From Botryllus schlosseri (taxonomy: Eukaryota > Chordata > Ascidiacea > Stolidobranchia > Styelidae), in contig ATSW01013567.1 in the NCBI GenBank assembly GCA_000444245.1, positions 1-27,249 on the forward strand: a DNA stretch of 27,249 nt, read 5' to 3'. The translations under genes and the position numbers were made by a program. Under the pieces are notes generated by a model. The model was not told the origin of the DNA. It worked only from the letters and a program-made list of their open reading frames with translations, and did no database searches. Every line of letters starts with the position of its first letter. The first letter of the stretch is position 1. Below are positions 9,761-20,284 of the stretch, one piece after another.

Positions 9761-11518
9761 ATTTGTGATCTAAAACGAGGAATTTGGTTGAACCGAGTTA
9801 TTCCGACATTAACATGAATTGGCAACAAAAGGCTTTTCATAAAATTCGAGGATTACCGCTTGAAAATTTGTTTTCCACTATCTTCGAGTCAAAAGTAAGC
9901 ATTCCTCAACATCCTCATCGAATACCAAACTTGGAATGGATTTGAACTCAGCCTACTCCGTTGACCACGACTTGAGTTTGAGTATAGCTTCAATAATAGA
10001 AAACAGGCCAGAATATTAACTAAGATTAGAAACGGAATCGATTGTCGCGCGAAGCATGTTTTAAACAAAGTGTTTAGAAACACCAATTGTTGTAAATGCA
10101 ACTCTACTTGAAAAATAAACCCGACTCCAATACAGATAAACGTAATTTATACATCTGCCTTTGGTAATCAAAATGGGGTCGCAACGATTGGATACTGTTC
10201 AGAAACACGCGGTCGCGACAAAGGCGCTTATAGTCATGAACAGAGAATGCGGTCATAAACCAGTTTGCCTCCTTCTCTCAAAGCCTTTGATCATCGACTT
10301 GACCTTATTGCAGGCACCCACGGCACGCCTCGACCAAAATAGAGTCACTGTGTGTGACCCTGAACTGTTATCGATGTGAAAATGTCCCCGCGTGACTTAT
10401 CCTGAAAGCGCCAATTTGGAATTTGAAAAATGAACTATACTTGGGAGCTCTTATCCACTCTGTCGTTCAAATGTAAGGTCAAGGACGAAGCCCAATGGGT
10501 TTCAAATACGCTTTCGTTACACCATCTAGATTCCGCATAATACACCATCATTCGTTTCAGATATTACGTCAAAAGTACAGTCGCGACATAACGTTTGAGA
10601 GGCTTTATTCGAGTGGTCTGCTTTTGCATGTCACGCAAGCTACGAAAAAAGAGTTAATCCAAGATACATGTCAACAATATTGACCATTCTCGAAACCTAT
10701 AATTTTCGGCATTACAACGCTGTGCAGATTGAAAGAGATTTGTTTTTCGTCGTCCGGTAAATCCTCTGGATTGCTCACCCGAATGAGATAACGTAACCGC
10801 CGCCTGCAACCTAAAATTTTGTTGAGCTTTTACTCCTCGATCAGCAGAGTATAGAATTTTATTGTCTTCTTTCCGGCGAACCACATTGCTTGAGCTAATT
10901 TGAAAGATTTTGTGACGACATGTCATAGGGTTGTTCAGATTCAGTTTTTTCCCGTAATTCCAAATGATAGTTTAGTAGATAAAAACACTTTTACAGGCGA
11001 TTTTGGTCATCTCCATCGTGATCTCCCTTGCCCGCAAAGCCCCCAAAGATCCACGGGCCCATTTTCCTTACTATCGGCGATTCACCAGAGTGTTTACGTC
11101 AGATCTTTTTCTGTAGTGTTGACCGTGTCACTGGTTCGCAGCTTTTGTGAAGTTATCAGTTGAAAACGGCTGCATAGGGATGGGAAATATATCTGTATTC
11201 ATAACTGTACTGAAATGCAGTCCTATAAATTCCAGATGTATCTTCGTTTCATTATGTACGTACAACTATATCTATCGTGTTCAATATGCTGTCTGGAGAT
11301 GATTTCCAACAGCTGATAGGAATTATCTTCGGGAAGGTATAATGCGAGAGACTGCGGCAGTTATGGATGATGAAGTTTAGCTATGAATTTTAAAGTCCTA
11401 AACATTAAAGACATAATGGAACTAGAAATTTCCAAGTTTATGTACAGTGTACTAAGTAGGCTATGTGTATCAGTTCCATTGCATTCAATGAGTTATTCTT
11501 CGCCTGGGAATCTAAAAC
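9761..11518. other. no gene recognised
   Basis: Only short ORFs. 11311-11375 shares a weak block with 15093-15150 (GATAGGAAT...CTTCG...AGAGA-CTGC-GCAGTT), suggesting one more old repeat family. Confidence 0.5.
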
Positions 11519-11606
11519 ACATAAAACACATGGACGTCCTCGTCGTCCAACTACCATAAGATCATGAAATTCCATGAAAACACATCGCTCTATCAAGTAT
11601 ACCAGA
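11519..11606 (+). mobile_element. LINE coding fragment, same family as 5969-6430
   Basis: AAAACACATGGACGTCCTCG, TCGTCCAACTACCATAAGATC and CATCGCTCTATCAAGTATACCAGACC parallel 5979-6060 of the well-preserved copy, with several indels that destroy the frame. Confidence 0.7.
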
Positions 11607-11749
11607 CCATAACCAGGGCCGAAACAGCAATTTGTCAAAAAAAGACGTTGGTCTTGGACGCCAGACCCCCCGTCAGGATATACGTTTTCACCGCTACTTG
11701 TAAGCGAGGTTCATTATGCTCGTTGGTGGCGGGTTAGTTTCAGTCGCCG

Positions 11750-12236
11750 AGTCGCGCGAGGCGCGAAATCTGTGTATTGACTCGACTTGGACTCGAGTCA
11801 TTGCGCATGACTCGAACCAAGTCATATAACTCGAGACTCAGACGCCCAGACCGACATTTCATTGTAATTTCGAAGAATAGTAAAGAAACCACACCTGGGA
11901 TTTCGTCCATTGGTACTGGTACTTGAAAATGCGACCAGAAACGGCTAAAAGTTACGAAAATTACTATATTGTAAATGCGAGCCATTCGATATCATCAAAC
12001 AGAGTTATAAAAAGTGGGTTTACCAAGACTTTGACTGGAAACTGAGCAGTCAACACAATGACTTGGACACGGACTCGAGTCATAATACCATTACTCGGAC
12101 TTGACCCTCTACTCGTTGACTTGGAATCGGACTTGACTCGGTGATGAAATGAAAATGACTCGACTTGACTCGAGTCAAAAGTTTAAAAGTGAGATTGGCT
12201 TGTGACTCGGAGCATTGTGACTTGGTGACAACCCTG
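11750..12236. mobile_element. hAT-like non-autonomous element with GACTCGAGTC subterminal repeats
   Basis: The right end, inverted, is CAGGGTTGTCACCAAGTCAC. GACTCGAGTC occurs exactly at 11790-11799, 12072-12081 and 12167-12176, with many degenerate copies of GACTTGGACTCG/GACTCGACTT on both flanks in opposite orientations. Such subterminal arrays are transposase-binding sites in hAT elements. The left boundary is not clear and no transposase is seen. Confidence 0.5.
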
Positions 12237-12337
12237 GTTACAAGGCCTAAAATTTGATGCGTCGGGGCGCGGTAATGGCCGACGCCGAAGTGCATATTTT
12301 TTAAAAACCATGAGTATTTTTTCGTTTGGGGAAAGGT

Positions 12338-12717
12338 AAGGGTACCATACTTAGGCTTACCATATTTTGGAAATCTAAACACTTTTTCAGAAATTTGAGA
12401 CTTGCAAAACCGGAGAAGAATTCTCAAAAATCGGTGAATTTTTCCGACTTTGTCATCGGTTGACTAAAAAAAGTGGGTCATCTTTCCGCTCAGAACTAAA
12501 AATACCGTTTTTCTCTCCACATTGGGAGGTGTATGACTAAAAGAAAAGGCCAGCTTCTCGCTCGGAGCTCAAATCGCCGTATTTCACTCCGAAATGCTCG
12601 CCGGAGCGTCACTTCTATGCTGATTTTAGGCATATCACTCGCATTTTGCTCTAAATGTGACCTAAATTTTCAAAAAAGAGTACAAAACCTCTTAAAAGAG
12701 GACGTATGGTAACACTA
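12338..12717. mobile_element. MITE with GGGT(T)ACCATA ends, copy 1
   Basis: The left end is AAGGGTACCATACTTAGG and the right end, inverted, is TAGTGTTACCATACGTCCTC. A shorter relative at 15308-15402 has the same ends and a shared inner block (ACCGG...AAAATCGGTGAATTTT). Inside, a ~75-bp segment is imperfectly duplicated (near 12461 and 12535). It has no coding capacity and its superfamily is unclear. Confidence 0.5.
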
Positions 12718-12794
12718 TTATAACTATAGAAAAATATACTCTATAATTTATGGTAATTCATGAAATAGTTTCCTTTTGCTTTCCTGCAATCCTA

Positions 12795-12893
<99 letters not shown>

Positions 12894-12970
12894 TTAGTTT
12901 TGAAATACATGATCTCTCTCGTTCAGAACGTTTCGCTCGAGTGGTCCTTCGAGTACTCTTGAAAATGGTA

Positions 12971-13968
12971 CTCATAAGTAGGGCTGGGCAAAATCGAGTA
13001 CCTGAATGATTCGATTCTGAATCACGTATTATGCTTCGAGTCGAGTCGAGTATTCGAGTATCAATCATTATGACGTAATAACAGTATATAAGATGTCACT
13101 GTTCAAATATATACCATTTATGCCACCACAAAGAATACAATGCCTGTTATCTATCACATTAAAGATACTTTGGTATTATTTCGACCCTATACCGATTTCA
13201 TTTCACTTTGTGACAATGTTGTAGGAGGATCGTGACTTCGGAAATGTGTTATTTCCAGTAACGTTCGTAGCTTTGTACTATGTTTCGTATGCTGCGATAC
13301 GGCCAATCAATGTTTTAAGGCTTCCCCAGTGAAAAATAGCATCAAAACCATAACTTTCGTCAACAAAATAACTTGAAGCGGCGAGGAGCGTATAATTTCA
13401 GTACTCGAAAAAATCGTATTTTGCTACTCGACTCGAATCATTAAAATAATTACTCGATTCAGATTCGAGTACTCGAATCTGAATCGAGTATTAATTTTAA
13501 TGATTCGAGTCGAGTAGTAAAATACCATTTTTTCGAGTACTGAAATTATACGCTTATCGCCAGTGAAAGTCAATTTATCAACGAGAATATAGTCTCTATG
13601 CTAATTTTCACTGNTGAAGCATTGNAACGTTATGGGCGGTATCGTATTANACGCAACATATAGTACGAANCTACGCACGTTGCTGAACGTAGCGCATTTC
13701 TGAAGTCATGATTATCGCACAACATTGTCACCAAGTGGAATGAAATCGGTGTGGTCGAAAAAATACCAAATTATCATGTCTGAGATGGGTATCAGGCATT
13801 ATATTCTTTGTGGTGGCATAAACGGTACATATTTGAACTTGGACGTATTACATTATGTTATGACGTCATAATGGATGATACTCGATTACTCGACTCGACT
13901 CGAAGCTTATTGAGTGATTCAGAACCAAATCACTGAAGTACTCGATTTTGCCCACCCCTACTCATAAG
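12971..13968. mobile_element. 982-bp hAT-type foldback element with 8-bp target duplication
   Basis: The element proper is 12979-13960. Its ends are TAGGGCTGGGCAAAATCGAG and, inverted, TAGGGGTGGGCAAAATCGAG. CTCATAAG is duplicated exactly on both sides (12971-12978, 13961-13968), the 8-bp size typical of hAT. Almost the whole element is one inverted repeat: each ~490-base arm pairs with the other at roughly 80% by eye, and the centre is a perfect 40-bp palindrome (13451-13490), one base from the geometric midpoint. GACTCGA/TCGAGTC motifs cluster at the ends and the centre. There is no coding capacity. The four N bases of the window (13614, 13625, 13650, 13670) all lie in the right arm. Confidence 0.9.
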
Positions 13969-14094
13969 CAGTGCATAATATGGCAAGGGAAACGAATTTT
14001 CCTTCTATATCGTCAGCCCAATCATTCCATGCCATAATTAAAATCTTCCGTACCTTCTCCATTGGATAATGTCTCATACGGTCCTATTTTCTAT

Positions 14095-14436
14095 TTACAT
14101 TCAAGACGAAATATAAACAATTTCTACTGAATCAATACTAGTTAGCCGCCTTGTTTACTGGACCACGACCTGGCATATCGATCTCCCCTTCCGAAACATG
14201 TCCCCTTTTTGTCACCTGTCCTTTTATTTGTATTATCTTTATTATCCTGATACTTTTATTATCTTATTTTCCTTTTCCTTCAGTGAGCAACTGTTTTTTA
14301 CGTCGCTTAGGCAAGTGTGTCTGATTTCGAAGACTACTCCAAGTCGTTTCGACACCTTCATATCTATCATTGTATCGCAGTCTTGTGGTGTATTGAATTT
14401 GTTAAATTTTTAGCAATATATTGAATTGAATTGATT
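14095..14436 (+). mobile_element. LINE 3' copy (coding end and 3' UTR)
   Basis: Parallels 6112-6420: ACATTCAAGACGAAATATAA, then GGACCACGACCTGGCATATC, CATGTCCCCTTTTTGTC, AGACTACTCCAAGTCGTTTC and TTGTGGTGTATTGAATTTGT. Its 3' tail is (ATTGA)-like rather than (ATG)n. The frame is broken. Confidence 0.75.
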
Positions 14437-14525
14437 GTGTGGAAATTCTTCGGAGTTTATATTATGGCTTTCGGATGGAATTATCCATTTGCACATCCCA
14501 GTTGTTCCGATGAACGAATAATGAT

Positions 14526-14600
14526 ATATAGGATTACCATATTTTAATATCCGAAAAAGAGGAGACTTTTCCAAAATTCTGGAAGCTCTGAAGTAGAGGC
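14526..14600 (+). repeat. partial GGGTTACCATA-type MITE end
   Basis: TATAGGATTACCATATTTTA, then ATCCGAAAAAGAGGAGACTT resembles the left end of the MITE at 15308-15402. No right end was found. Confidence 0.4.
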
Positions 14601-15307
14601 AAAGAAAAAAGAAATGATTATGAAAATTTTCGACCCAGCTACCCGGCTACTGTGTTGACATTTTTGACATATGGTAAACGCTATATAATGATGTGGATTT
14701 TGTGACTGTTTGAAAATAAATATCAGTGGTCGATCGTTACGGGTGTCGGGGTGTGATATCGATTAGGCAATTACAAATAGGATCTTCGGAATCATACAAA
14801 AAGTGACAAATCGAAGTATAGAAGACACTTTACTTCTCGAAGTTGAAGAATTGCAATTTCATAATACCATACGGGGCCTACGTAGGCCCCGTACGTAGGC
14901 CCCGTACCATACCATAACCAGAGTGGTCGGATTGAGCCGGCTCGCATTGGTTCTATTGTGCTGTCTCACGAAATTGTCTGAGGTCGGCGAGCCAGTAGAC
15001 TACGAAATACCTTACAGTCAATGACTTTGTCTGGCATAAAAATATGACTTTTGGCGTTTCCATACTATGTCATGCTATACCATCCTCACGAGTATGATAG
15101 GAATGCTTTCGTCGAAGTGAATTTTAGAGAACTGCAGCAGTTGTAGGCCTACTCGAACATCATAAATAAATATATCATTTTTGAATTACCATTGGCTCAA
15201 CAGAGATGATCTGCTGTGCAGCGGCAACTAATATATGGACTGCAGCAAAGCGCATGCCTACATTGTGAATTTCTGTGTGGAGATAACAAGGCATTAAGCT
15301 ACAACAG
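14601..15307. other. no gene recognised
   Basis: Holds the 14871-14892 palindrome and the weak 15093-15150 repeat block. No coding signal was seen. Confidence 0.5.
14871..14892. repeat. perfect 22-bp GC-rich palindrome with tandem half
   Basis: ACGGGGCCTAC at 14871-14881 followed by its exact complement to 14892, and then ACGTAGGCCCCGTACC repeats the right half directly. The GC richness stands out against its AT-rich surroundings. Confidence 0.85.
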
Positions 15308-15402
15308 TAGGGGTACCATATTTTGAGATCCTAAAAAGAGATTTCTAGTACCGGCTAAGAAAATTGGTGAATTTTAGGACGTATGGTATTATGGTAACCC
15401 TA
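15308..15402. mobile_element. MITE with GGGT(T)ACCATA ends, copy 2
   Basis: Left end TAGGGGTACCATATTTTGAG; right end, inverted, TAGGGTTACCATAATACCAT. It is only 95 bp and non-coding. It shares its ends and the ACCGG...TTGGTGAATTTTAGGAC block with 12338-12717. Confidence 0.55.
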
Positions 15403-15433
15403 TACAACACAAATTTTACAATATCACTTTGAC

Positions 15434-15519
15434 TGCCAACAATCCTAAATTTAGGATTTTACTCAATGCCATAAAGTGCCAGCGATCCTGTATTTAGGAT
15501 ATTCTTCAAATGCGTACAG
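15434..15519. repeat. 43-bp tandem duplication carrying a palindrome
   Basis: Two adjacent 43-bp units start TGCCAACAATCC (15434) and TGCCAGCGATCC (15477). Unit 1 contains the perfect 18-bp palindrome AATCCTAAATTTAGGATT (15441-15458); unit 2 holds a decayed version (15485-15500). Confidence 0.75.
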
Positions 15520-16435
15520 TGAAGTCCGGAATTGGTTCTATCTCTGGATTACGGGTGTATTCGATACTACTCAATAGGCTTGTTGGCAGAAACAACCATT
15601 TTCGTTACCGGAAGTATTTTTGTAAAATCACATCTGTATACAATAGGCCAACCTTCTTTTGATTTGGTTACTAGGTGACTTTTCATAAAATGACCAGCCA
15701 AAAAATTGCAATATTCTTATAATTCCTTGATATTGGAAAAAAAATTCATAAGATGCACAAGGTTCACACTTATCAGCACTCCCGATTCCAGCTAAATATC
15801 CAACTAGTCGAAGATTGATCGTTTGCTGGCGTTTACTGGTAATTTCCATAATAGGCCTTGGCAGCTAAAGTGATATGAACAAAATGAACAGGAATATACA
15901 ACACTAGAACAGACGATGAAACGGGGAGAACATAGGCTACCTTCGATCCCAAACCGCTTAGAAATTGTTATTTCTGCATACGTCTTAAATGGGGCGATGC
16001 GGAGAAATTTGCAAATATCATTCAAATTTAATGCGTCGTCTAACACTCTAAGATGTTTATTGCATTCAAGAACACTGTTAAGTTCGGGAAGAGCGAATGT
16101 CTGTGAACTACGAGCTTGCAAATGGCGTAGACTAGTTGATTCGATGTAGGAATACGGTTCTATGCCCAATTTCAATATCAACGTATAGGCCTGCGTCAAT
16201 TCCCTTCCGAGATAATCAAGCGATTCGCTACTGTAGAAATCCAAGACAATTGAACGTTGGCGTGTCCGGTGATTCCTTGTGGGGCGAATGTTTGATCACG
16301 TATAGTCGCAAATATGATTACCTTTGGTGAATCTCCATCAGTTGGATGAGCAGAAGCGTGAATGAAAATTGCAATTTATCTTTTTTCGTGGCAGGGCTGA
16401 GCACAAGCATTCTGGGATCATAATCGAGTACTCAT
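15520..16435. other. no confident gene; one candidate exon on the minus strand
   Basis: The minus strand has an open frame without internal ATG covering about 15804-16280. Within it, 16230-15941 is bounded by an acceptor-like TTGGATTTCTACAG and a donor-like GAAG|GTAGCC and reads ESTSLRHLQARSSQTFALPE and on. No domain is recognised, so it is not called as a gene. Confidence 0.2.
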
Positions 16436-16680
16436 ACCGAGCGAGATTGTGTAATGGTTATGCGACCAGCTTTTCGGTCGATAGGTCGTGGGTTCGATCC
16501 CCGGCCGGTTCATACCAAAGACTCATAAGTCGGTATCCGCAGCTATCCTGCTAGGCGCTCAACAATCGTGGATAGCGTGGAGGAGAAGAAAAAGGGGGAC
16601 GCAAACTAGATGACCTCACGGCCGTATCGCAACTCCGTCGTCAAAGCATCTCGATGGTGCAGGCGAAAAATAATATCATA
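16436..16680 (+). mobile_element. tRNA-derived SINE
   Basis: 16436-16509 resembles a degenerate tRNA: an A box-like TGTGTAATGGTTATG (16448-16462), an anticodon-stem pair CGACC/GGTCG with an 8-nt loop, and an exact B box GGTTCGATCC (16491-16500). An unrelated body follows (ATACCAAAGACTCATAAGTC, then GCTAGGCGCTCAACAATCG), as in tRNA-headed SINEs. The poor acceptor pairing and the body argue against a working tRNA gene. The 3' end is estimated; a poly-A-like tail is not evident. Confidence 0.65.
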
Positions 16681-16694
16681 TGTCTCTCTTATAG

Positions 16695-16760
16695 CAGTGG
16701 CTCCCAAGCTGGGGGCCACTGGATCATTTATACGTCGTGTAGGACTGGCATTGTTTATTT
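16695..16760 (+). mobile_element. hAT-type terminus CAGTGGCTCCCAA (one end)
   Basis: CAGTGGCTCCCAAGCTGGGG is close to the CAGTGGTTCCCAACCTGGGG ends of Charlie-like hAT elements. The partner end was not found. Confidence 0.4.
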
Positions 16761-17257
16761 GTGGGCACATAAAAGGTGTGGATAAAAATACCCACATCAT
16801 CCACAGTGGCGCCATGATGTGTGATAGTTGAATGACTTGAAGCCTAACTCAGCTAGCCCGCAGGTAATCGATTTTGCTCAGCTGCGGGGCGATGTTTCTG
16901 AATCAAGTTACAATTCGCATGCGCAACGTATCATTTGTGTTCAGATTTATTGATGTTCAGAGCACTTTATGCGCATACGCTCATCAACATGACGCACATG
17001 CTGATGGGCCAACTTGGGCGCCGGAAAAGGCGAGCGTTTGCGCAAGCATTGACATTTTAGCATCGCAGCGTCAACAAATATCGCACACGGAAGCCATTCC
17101 TTCGTCTGTTTGTCTAACGTTTCAAACCGTCGTTCAGTCTTCGTTGTCGAATCGTGCAAACAAGAACTGCCGCGATGGCATTCAAGTATCCGCAATAACA
17201 TTCTGTTTACTCCGATGTCATTTCCGGGGTCATTAATCTATTGTTCGGTTCAGTTTA
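16761..17257. other. no gene recognised
   Basis: A 120-codon ORF at 16874-17236 has no recognisable domain and is matched by overlapping ORFs on the other strand. Confidence 0.5.
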
Positions 17258-17362
17258 TGATTAATTTTATCACTTCAAAACGCCACAAGATTGCGATAGA
17301 ATGAAATGATCGGAAGTAGCCAAAACGACTTGGAGTATAGTTTTTTCAATCAGACATCTATC
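17258..17362 (-). mobile_element. LINE 3' UTR fragment (minus strand)
   Basis: The reverse complement follows the LINE 3' UTR. On the plus strand, ATTAATTTTATCACTTCAAA, CGCCACAAGATTGCGATAGA, AACGACTTGGAGTA and TCAATCAGACAT match the inverted 14095-14436 and 5969-6430 copies. Confidence 0.7.
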
Positions 17363-17373
17363 ATGTCCTATAA

Positions 17374-17440
17374 CAGTGATTCCCAAACTGCGTGTGTGCA
17401 ATCACGCAGATTCTTGAGTGTGCCTTAAATATTTTTTCGA
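17374..17440 (+). mobile_element. hAT-type terminus CAGTGATTCCCAAAC (one end)
   Basis: CAGTGATTCCCAAACTGCGT followed by GTGTGCAATCACGCAGA is a Charlie/Tip100-like hAT end. The opposite end is not visible. Confidence 0.45.
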
Positions 17441-17722
17441 TTTTAGAAATGAACTGTGTAAATATTTAAAAAATGGCACGCACACAAGCATATGCGACTT
17501 GAAAGCGCTTAAACGGCTTCAATATACCTGATATAATTAAGCAGTTGAGCATACGTGACGATAAAACCAATTATAGAATTACCACGCCACACCATACAGT
17601 TTGGCTGCTACGTTAGCTCAGCTTGTGAACAAGAAATGGCACGTCAAATCATGAGCGCATTGTATGTACCCCAGGTTGCACTGCAACATTGCCAGCGCTT
17701 ATGGCTAGTTTATCCATACGAC

Positions 17723-17790
17723 CAGTGATTCCCAACCGAGAGCCAAATGCGGCCCCAAGCTAGACTTTTTTCAGCTATCATCGACCCGTG
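17723..17790 (+). mobile_element. hAT-type terminus CAGTGATTCCCAACC (one end)
   Basis: CAGTGATTCCCAACCGAGAG, then GCCAAATGCGGCCCC has the same start as the end at 17374 but a different continuation. A weaker version lies at 19684 (CAGTGATTCTCGGCCGC). Confidence 0.4.
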
Positions 17791-19030
17791 AAAATCCCAC
17801 AAAACGATAATAGCCATTTGTTGTTTGTTTCTAAAAATAGTTCTCGTCGATTTTCTGTGTCTCGATGCTAACACAACGCGGGAAGAAAATTCCTGCAGAA
17901 TACAGAGTCAAACTCATGGGCGAATACCCGTCACATATCATAATATATTTTTTGGTTTTACTGTTGATAGATTTTTATAGATTGTTTATGTGAAGAACAC
18001 ATGTCCATACGATTTTACTGACACCAAAAACGGCTAATAGCCAAGTATAAATATAAAACTTGTGCATTAATATATGTATGAAGAGTTATAAGTTATAACA
18101 TAACGAAATACGTCTTACATTGTAGTAATGATATGCGTTTGAACAGTTTGTTTCAATGAATAGAACTCGCCAATCTGCCTCCATCAATGCTAAAATATAC
18201 GATATAGAATCTATATCTATAGAAGTCTGATCTACAGAAGTCCAGCACGTGAATTGTGGATGTGCTTTAAAATGTTCATTATAAGTATTTTAATTCGGCT
18301 CCATACGTATATTAGGTCCCTACGTACCCGGAAGTTTAAAAAGCTGCTCGGACACCAGAAAAGGTTGGAAACCGCGGCCAGACTGTAATGCAGTGTACAA
18401 TGTTAATGTACTTGCGCACTGCGCAGTATACATTTAAAGTCTCCATAGTGCCACACTCGAACAGCAAGAGAGCGAGTTATCGGCTTATAGCGATTATAAA
18501 CCGAAGTACATATACTTCGGGAGCATCACGTCTGCGACAAACAATGATGCCTTGATTGGCCAAACAATGTCTCGCGCAATTAAATTAATGATCCGGAATG
18601 GCTCAGACGGTCGCGTTCGAGTGGGGAAGACATCTAATTGCGTCTTCTCAGCTTTTACGCAAGGATCGACTGGCAAGTAGATGACGAAACGCAGACTGCA
18701 GCACTAGGTCGCGGCGCCGAAGAATTGGTTTTCTTTCCAACGTGGTTGTTCCCGATCGTATAAAGAAAGAATCGTTTTTAAGACTCGAACCGTTTTATGA
18801 CTGTGCGTTCTAATAGGCGCGTCGCGTGAGGGAGTGTAAATTCCGTTAATCTCGTAAAACAGCGCCAATAAAAGTCATCTTTACGATATAGCATTCAAAG
18901 GTTCAGCATGGTTCAAACATATCACGGCCAAGCAATTCACATCCTCTGTTTATTTTCTGTTCTCAAGTCGCCGCACGCTGTTTCGTGGGGAATGATATCG
19001 ACGCGAACACTTCTACAGAAAAGAGCAGTA
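17791..19030. other. no gene recognised
   Basis: Except for the hairpin at 18501-18520, I see neither coding signal nor repeat matches within the window. Confidence 0.5.
18501..18520. repeat. 20-bp hairpin
   Basis: CCGAAGTA, four-base loop CATA, TACTTCGG. It is isolated; no gene context suggests a function. Confidence 0.6.
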
Positions 19031-19160
19031 TATTCATATTGAAATAAACCCCAACATTTTCGACTGACCATCGTCAGCGACTAGTAGACAATTCAGAAGA
19101 ACAACAGGAGAGTGTCAGTCGAAAATAGTCGGTTCATTATGAATATATTATCAATTGTAT
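19031..19160. mobile_element. CAATTG-flanked MITE, short copy
   Basis: The left arm 19031-19068 (TATTCATATTGAAATAAACC to TTTTCGACTGAC) pairs with 19114-19145. The inner part has ATCGTCAGCGACTAGTAGACAATT, as in the longer copy at 25296. The right side carries the family flank TATTATCAATTG. It is non-coding. Confidence 0.75.
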
Positions 19161-19260
19161 ACTGAAATTCAGTACTTCCAAGAGTATTTTCAAAAGAACT
19201 TTGTATGTATAATGTATATGTATATCAACCATCGTTTCACCAAATATGATGTCAACGGTT

Positions 19261-19296
19261 TTTTCAATATGAATATAATAATCAATTGTATATTCA
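19261..19296 (-). mobile_element. CAATTG-flanked MITE, terminal fragment
   Basis: TTTTCAATATGAATATAATA, then ATCAATTGTA is the inverted terminal sequence of the family. It lies 100 bases from the 19031-19160 copy, so the two may be parts of one larger insertion. Confidence 0.6.
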
Positions 19297-19375
19297 TATT
19301 GCACTGCTTTCATAGAAGTTACAATAATATGCTTAGCACAATACTCCTATGATTCGGGATGAGCGACCTATACGT

Positions 19376-19662
19376 TGTCCAATGTCGACGTTTCTTCCTA
19401 TTTTGACTTGGAAACTTCAGGATCGAGATTTCCGACCCCTATCTGACATATTGACTTCGCCTTTCGACACATTCTACCTCATTTTAATCTCTTGTCCATT
19501 ATATAATATCTTGTATTACGTTACGTTCAGTGTGCATGCCATATTCTAGGTCAAAGTGGGTGAAAGACTATTCCAAGTCGTTTCGACTCCTCCCATCTTT
19601 TCTTTGTATCGCTATCTCGCTGTGTTTTGAATCCATGAAAATAATAATAAACGAATGAATGA
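19376..19662 (+). mobile_element. LINE 3' UTR copy
   Basis: CAGTGTGCATGCCATATTCTAGG, GACTATTCCAAGTCGTTTCG, CATCTTTTCTTTGTATCGC and the tail AATAATAATAAACGAATGAATG match 6260-6430 of the best copy. The coding end is not readable. Confidence 0.7.
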
Positions 19663-20284
19663 TCGCTAAATCGTGTGGAATTCCAGTGATTCTCGGCCGC
19701 AAAGTGCAAGAGACGTTGATTTATACTAAATAATGATCGCAAACACGGGTGCTTCTTGAATACCGACCTTTTATTTTATTAACAATCGAACGTATTGTGA
19801 CTAGAAAAAAGCTTCCAGTTTCTAGCCAAGATAACACGTCCCGTCGAGCATATCAAAATGACATCTTAGGAGGATACTAAGCAGCCGGTTTGAACCCATT
19901 TCGGCGAAATGTTGTGATTCGATTCGCCGGAGACATTGAAAGTGTGAAATTCCGTGAAGTACCTCGCCTATAACGCCATCGCTCATGATGAAATCTGCAA
20001 TCCGGGACATGATAATTGCGGATTTCTCAACCCAGCTTGCTGCCGAACGGAAGTTCGGACCAGATATTCTATGCGGTCGTGAACATTCGACCACGGAAAT
20101 GCATTTTCGTGACCGATGGAATATTTTCGCGAGATTTAATTTCTTCCTGTGCCATCAATCAGTTCAGGGCTGGTGTGCATATATAGTCGAGATTTTTAGG
20201 ATTTATTCATCTTCTTTGCCTCGTCCTTAATCACAGATGGGCGGCCATAGGGCTGTGCCAGTGTGCCACACATATCTAACAAGT
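19663..20284. other. no gene recognised
   Basis: A weak hAT-like terminus at 19684 and short ORFs only. Confidence 0.5.

Noticed and set aside
13050-13960. CRISPR-like array from repeated TCGAGTCGAGT motifs
   Set aside because: The repeats are degenerate, have no regular spacers, and belong to the arms of a eukaryotic foldback transposon.
16441-16510. Functional tRNA gene
   Set aside because: The B box is exact, but the acceptor pairing is poor, the anticodon loop has 8 nt and a SINE-like body follows without a terminator.
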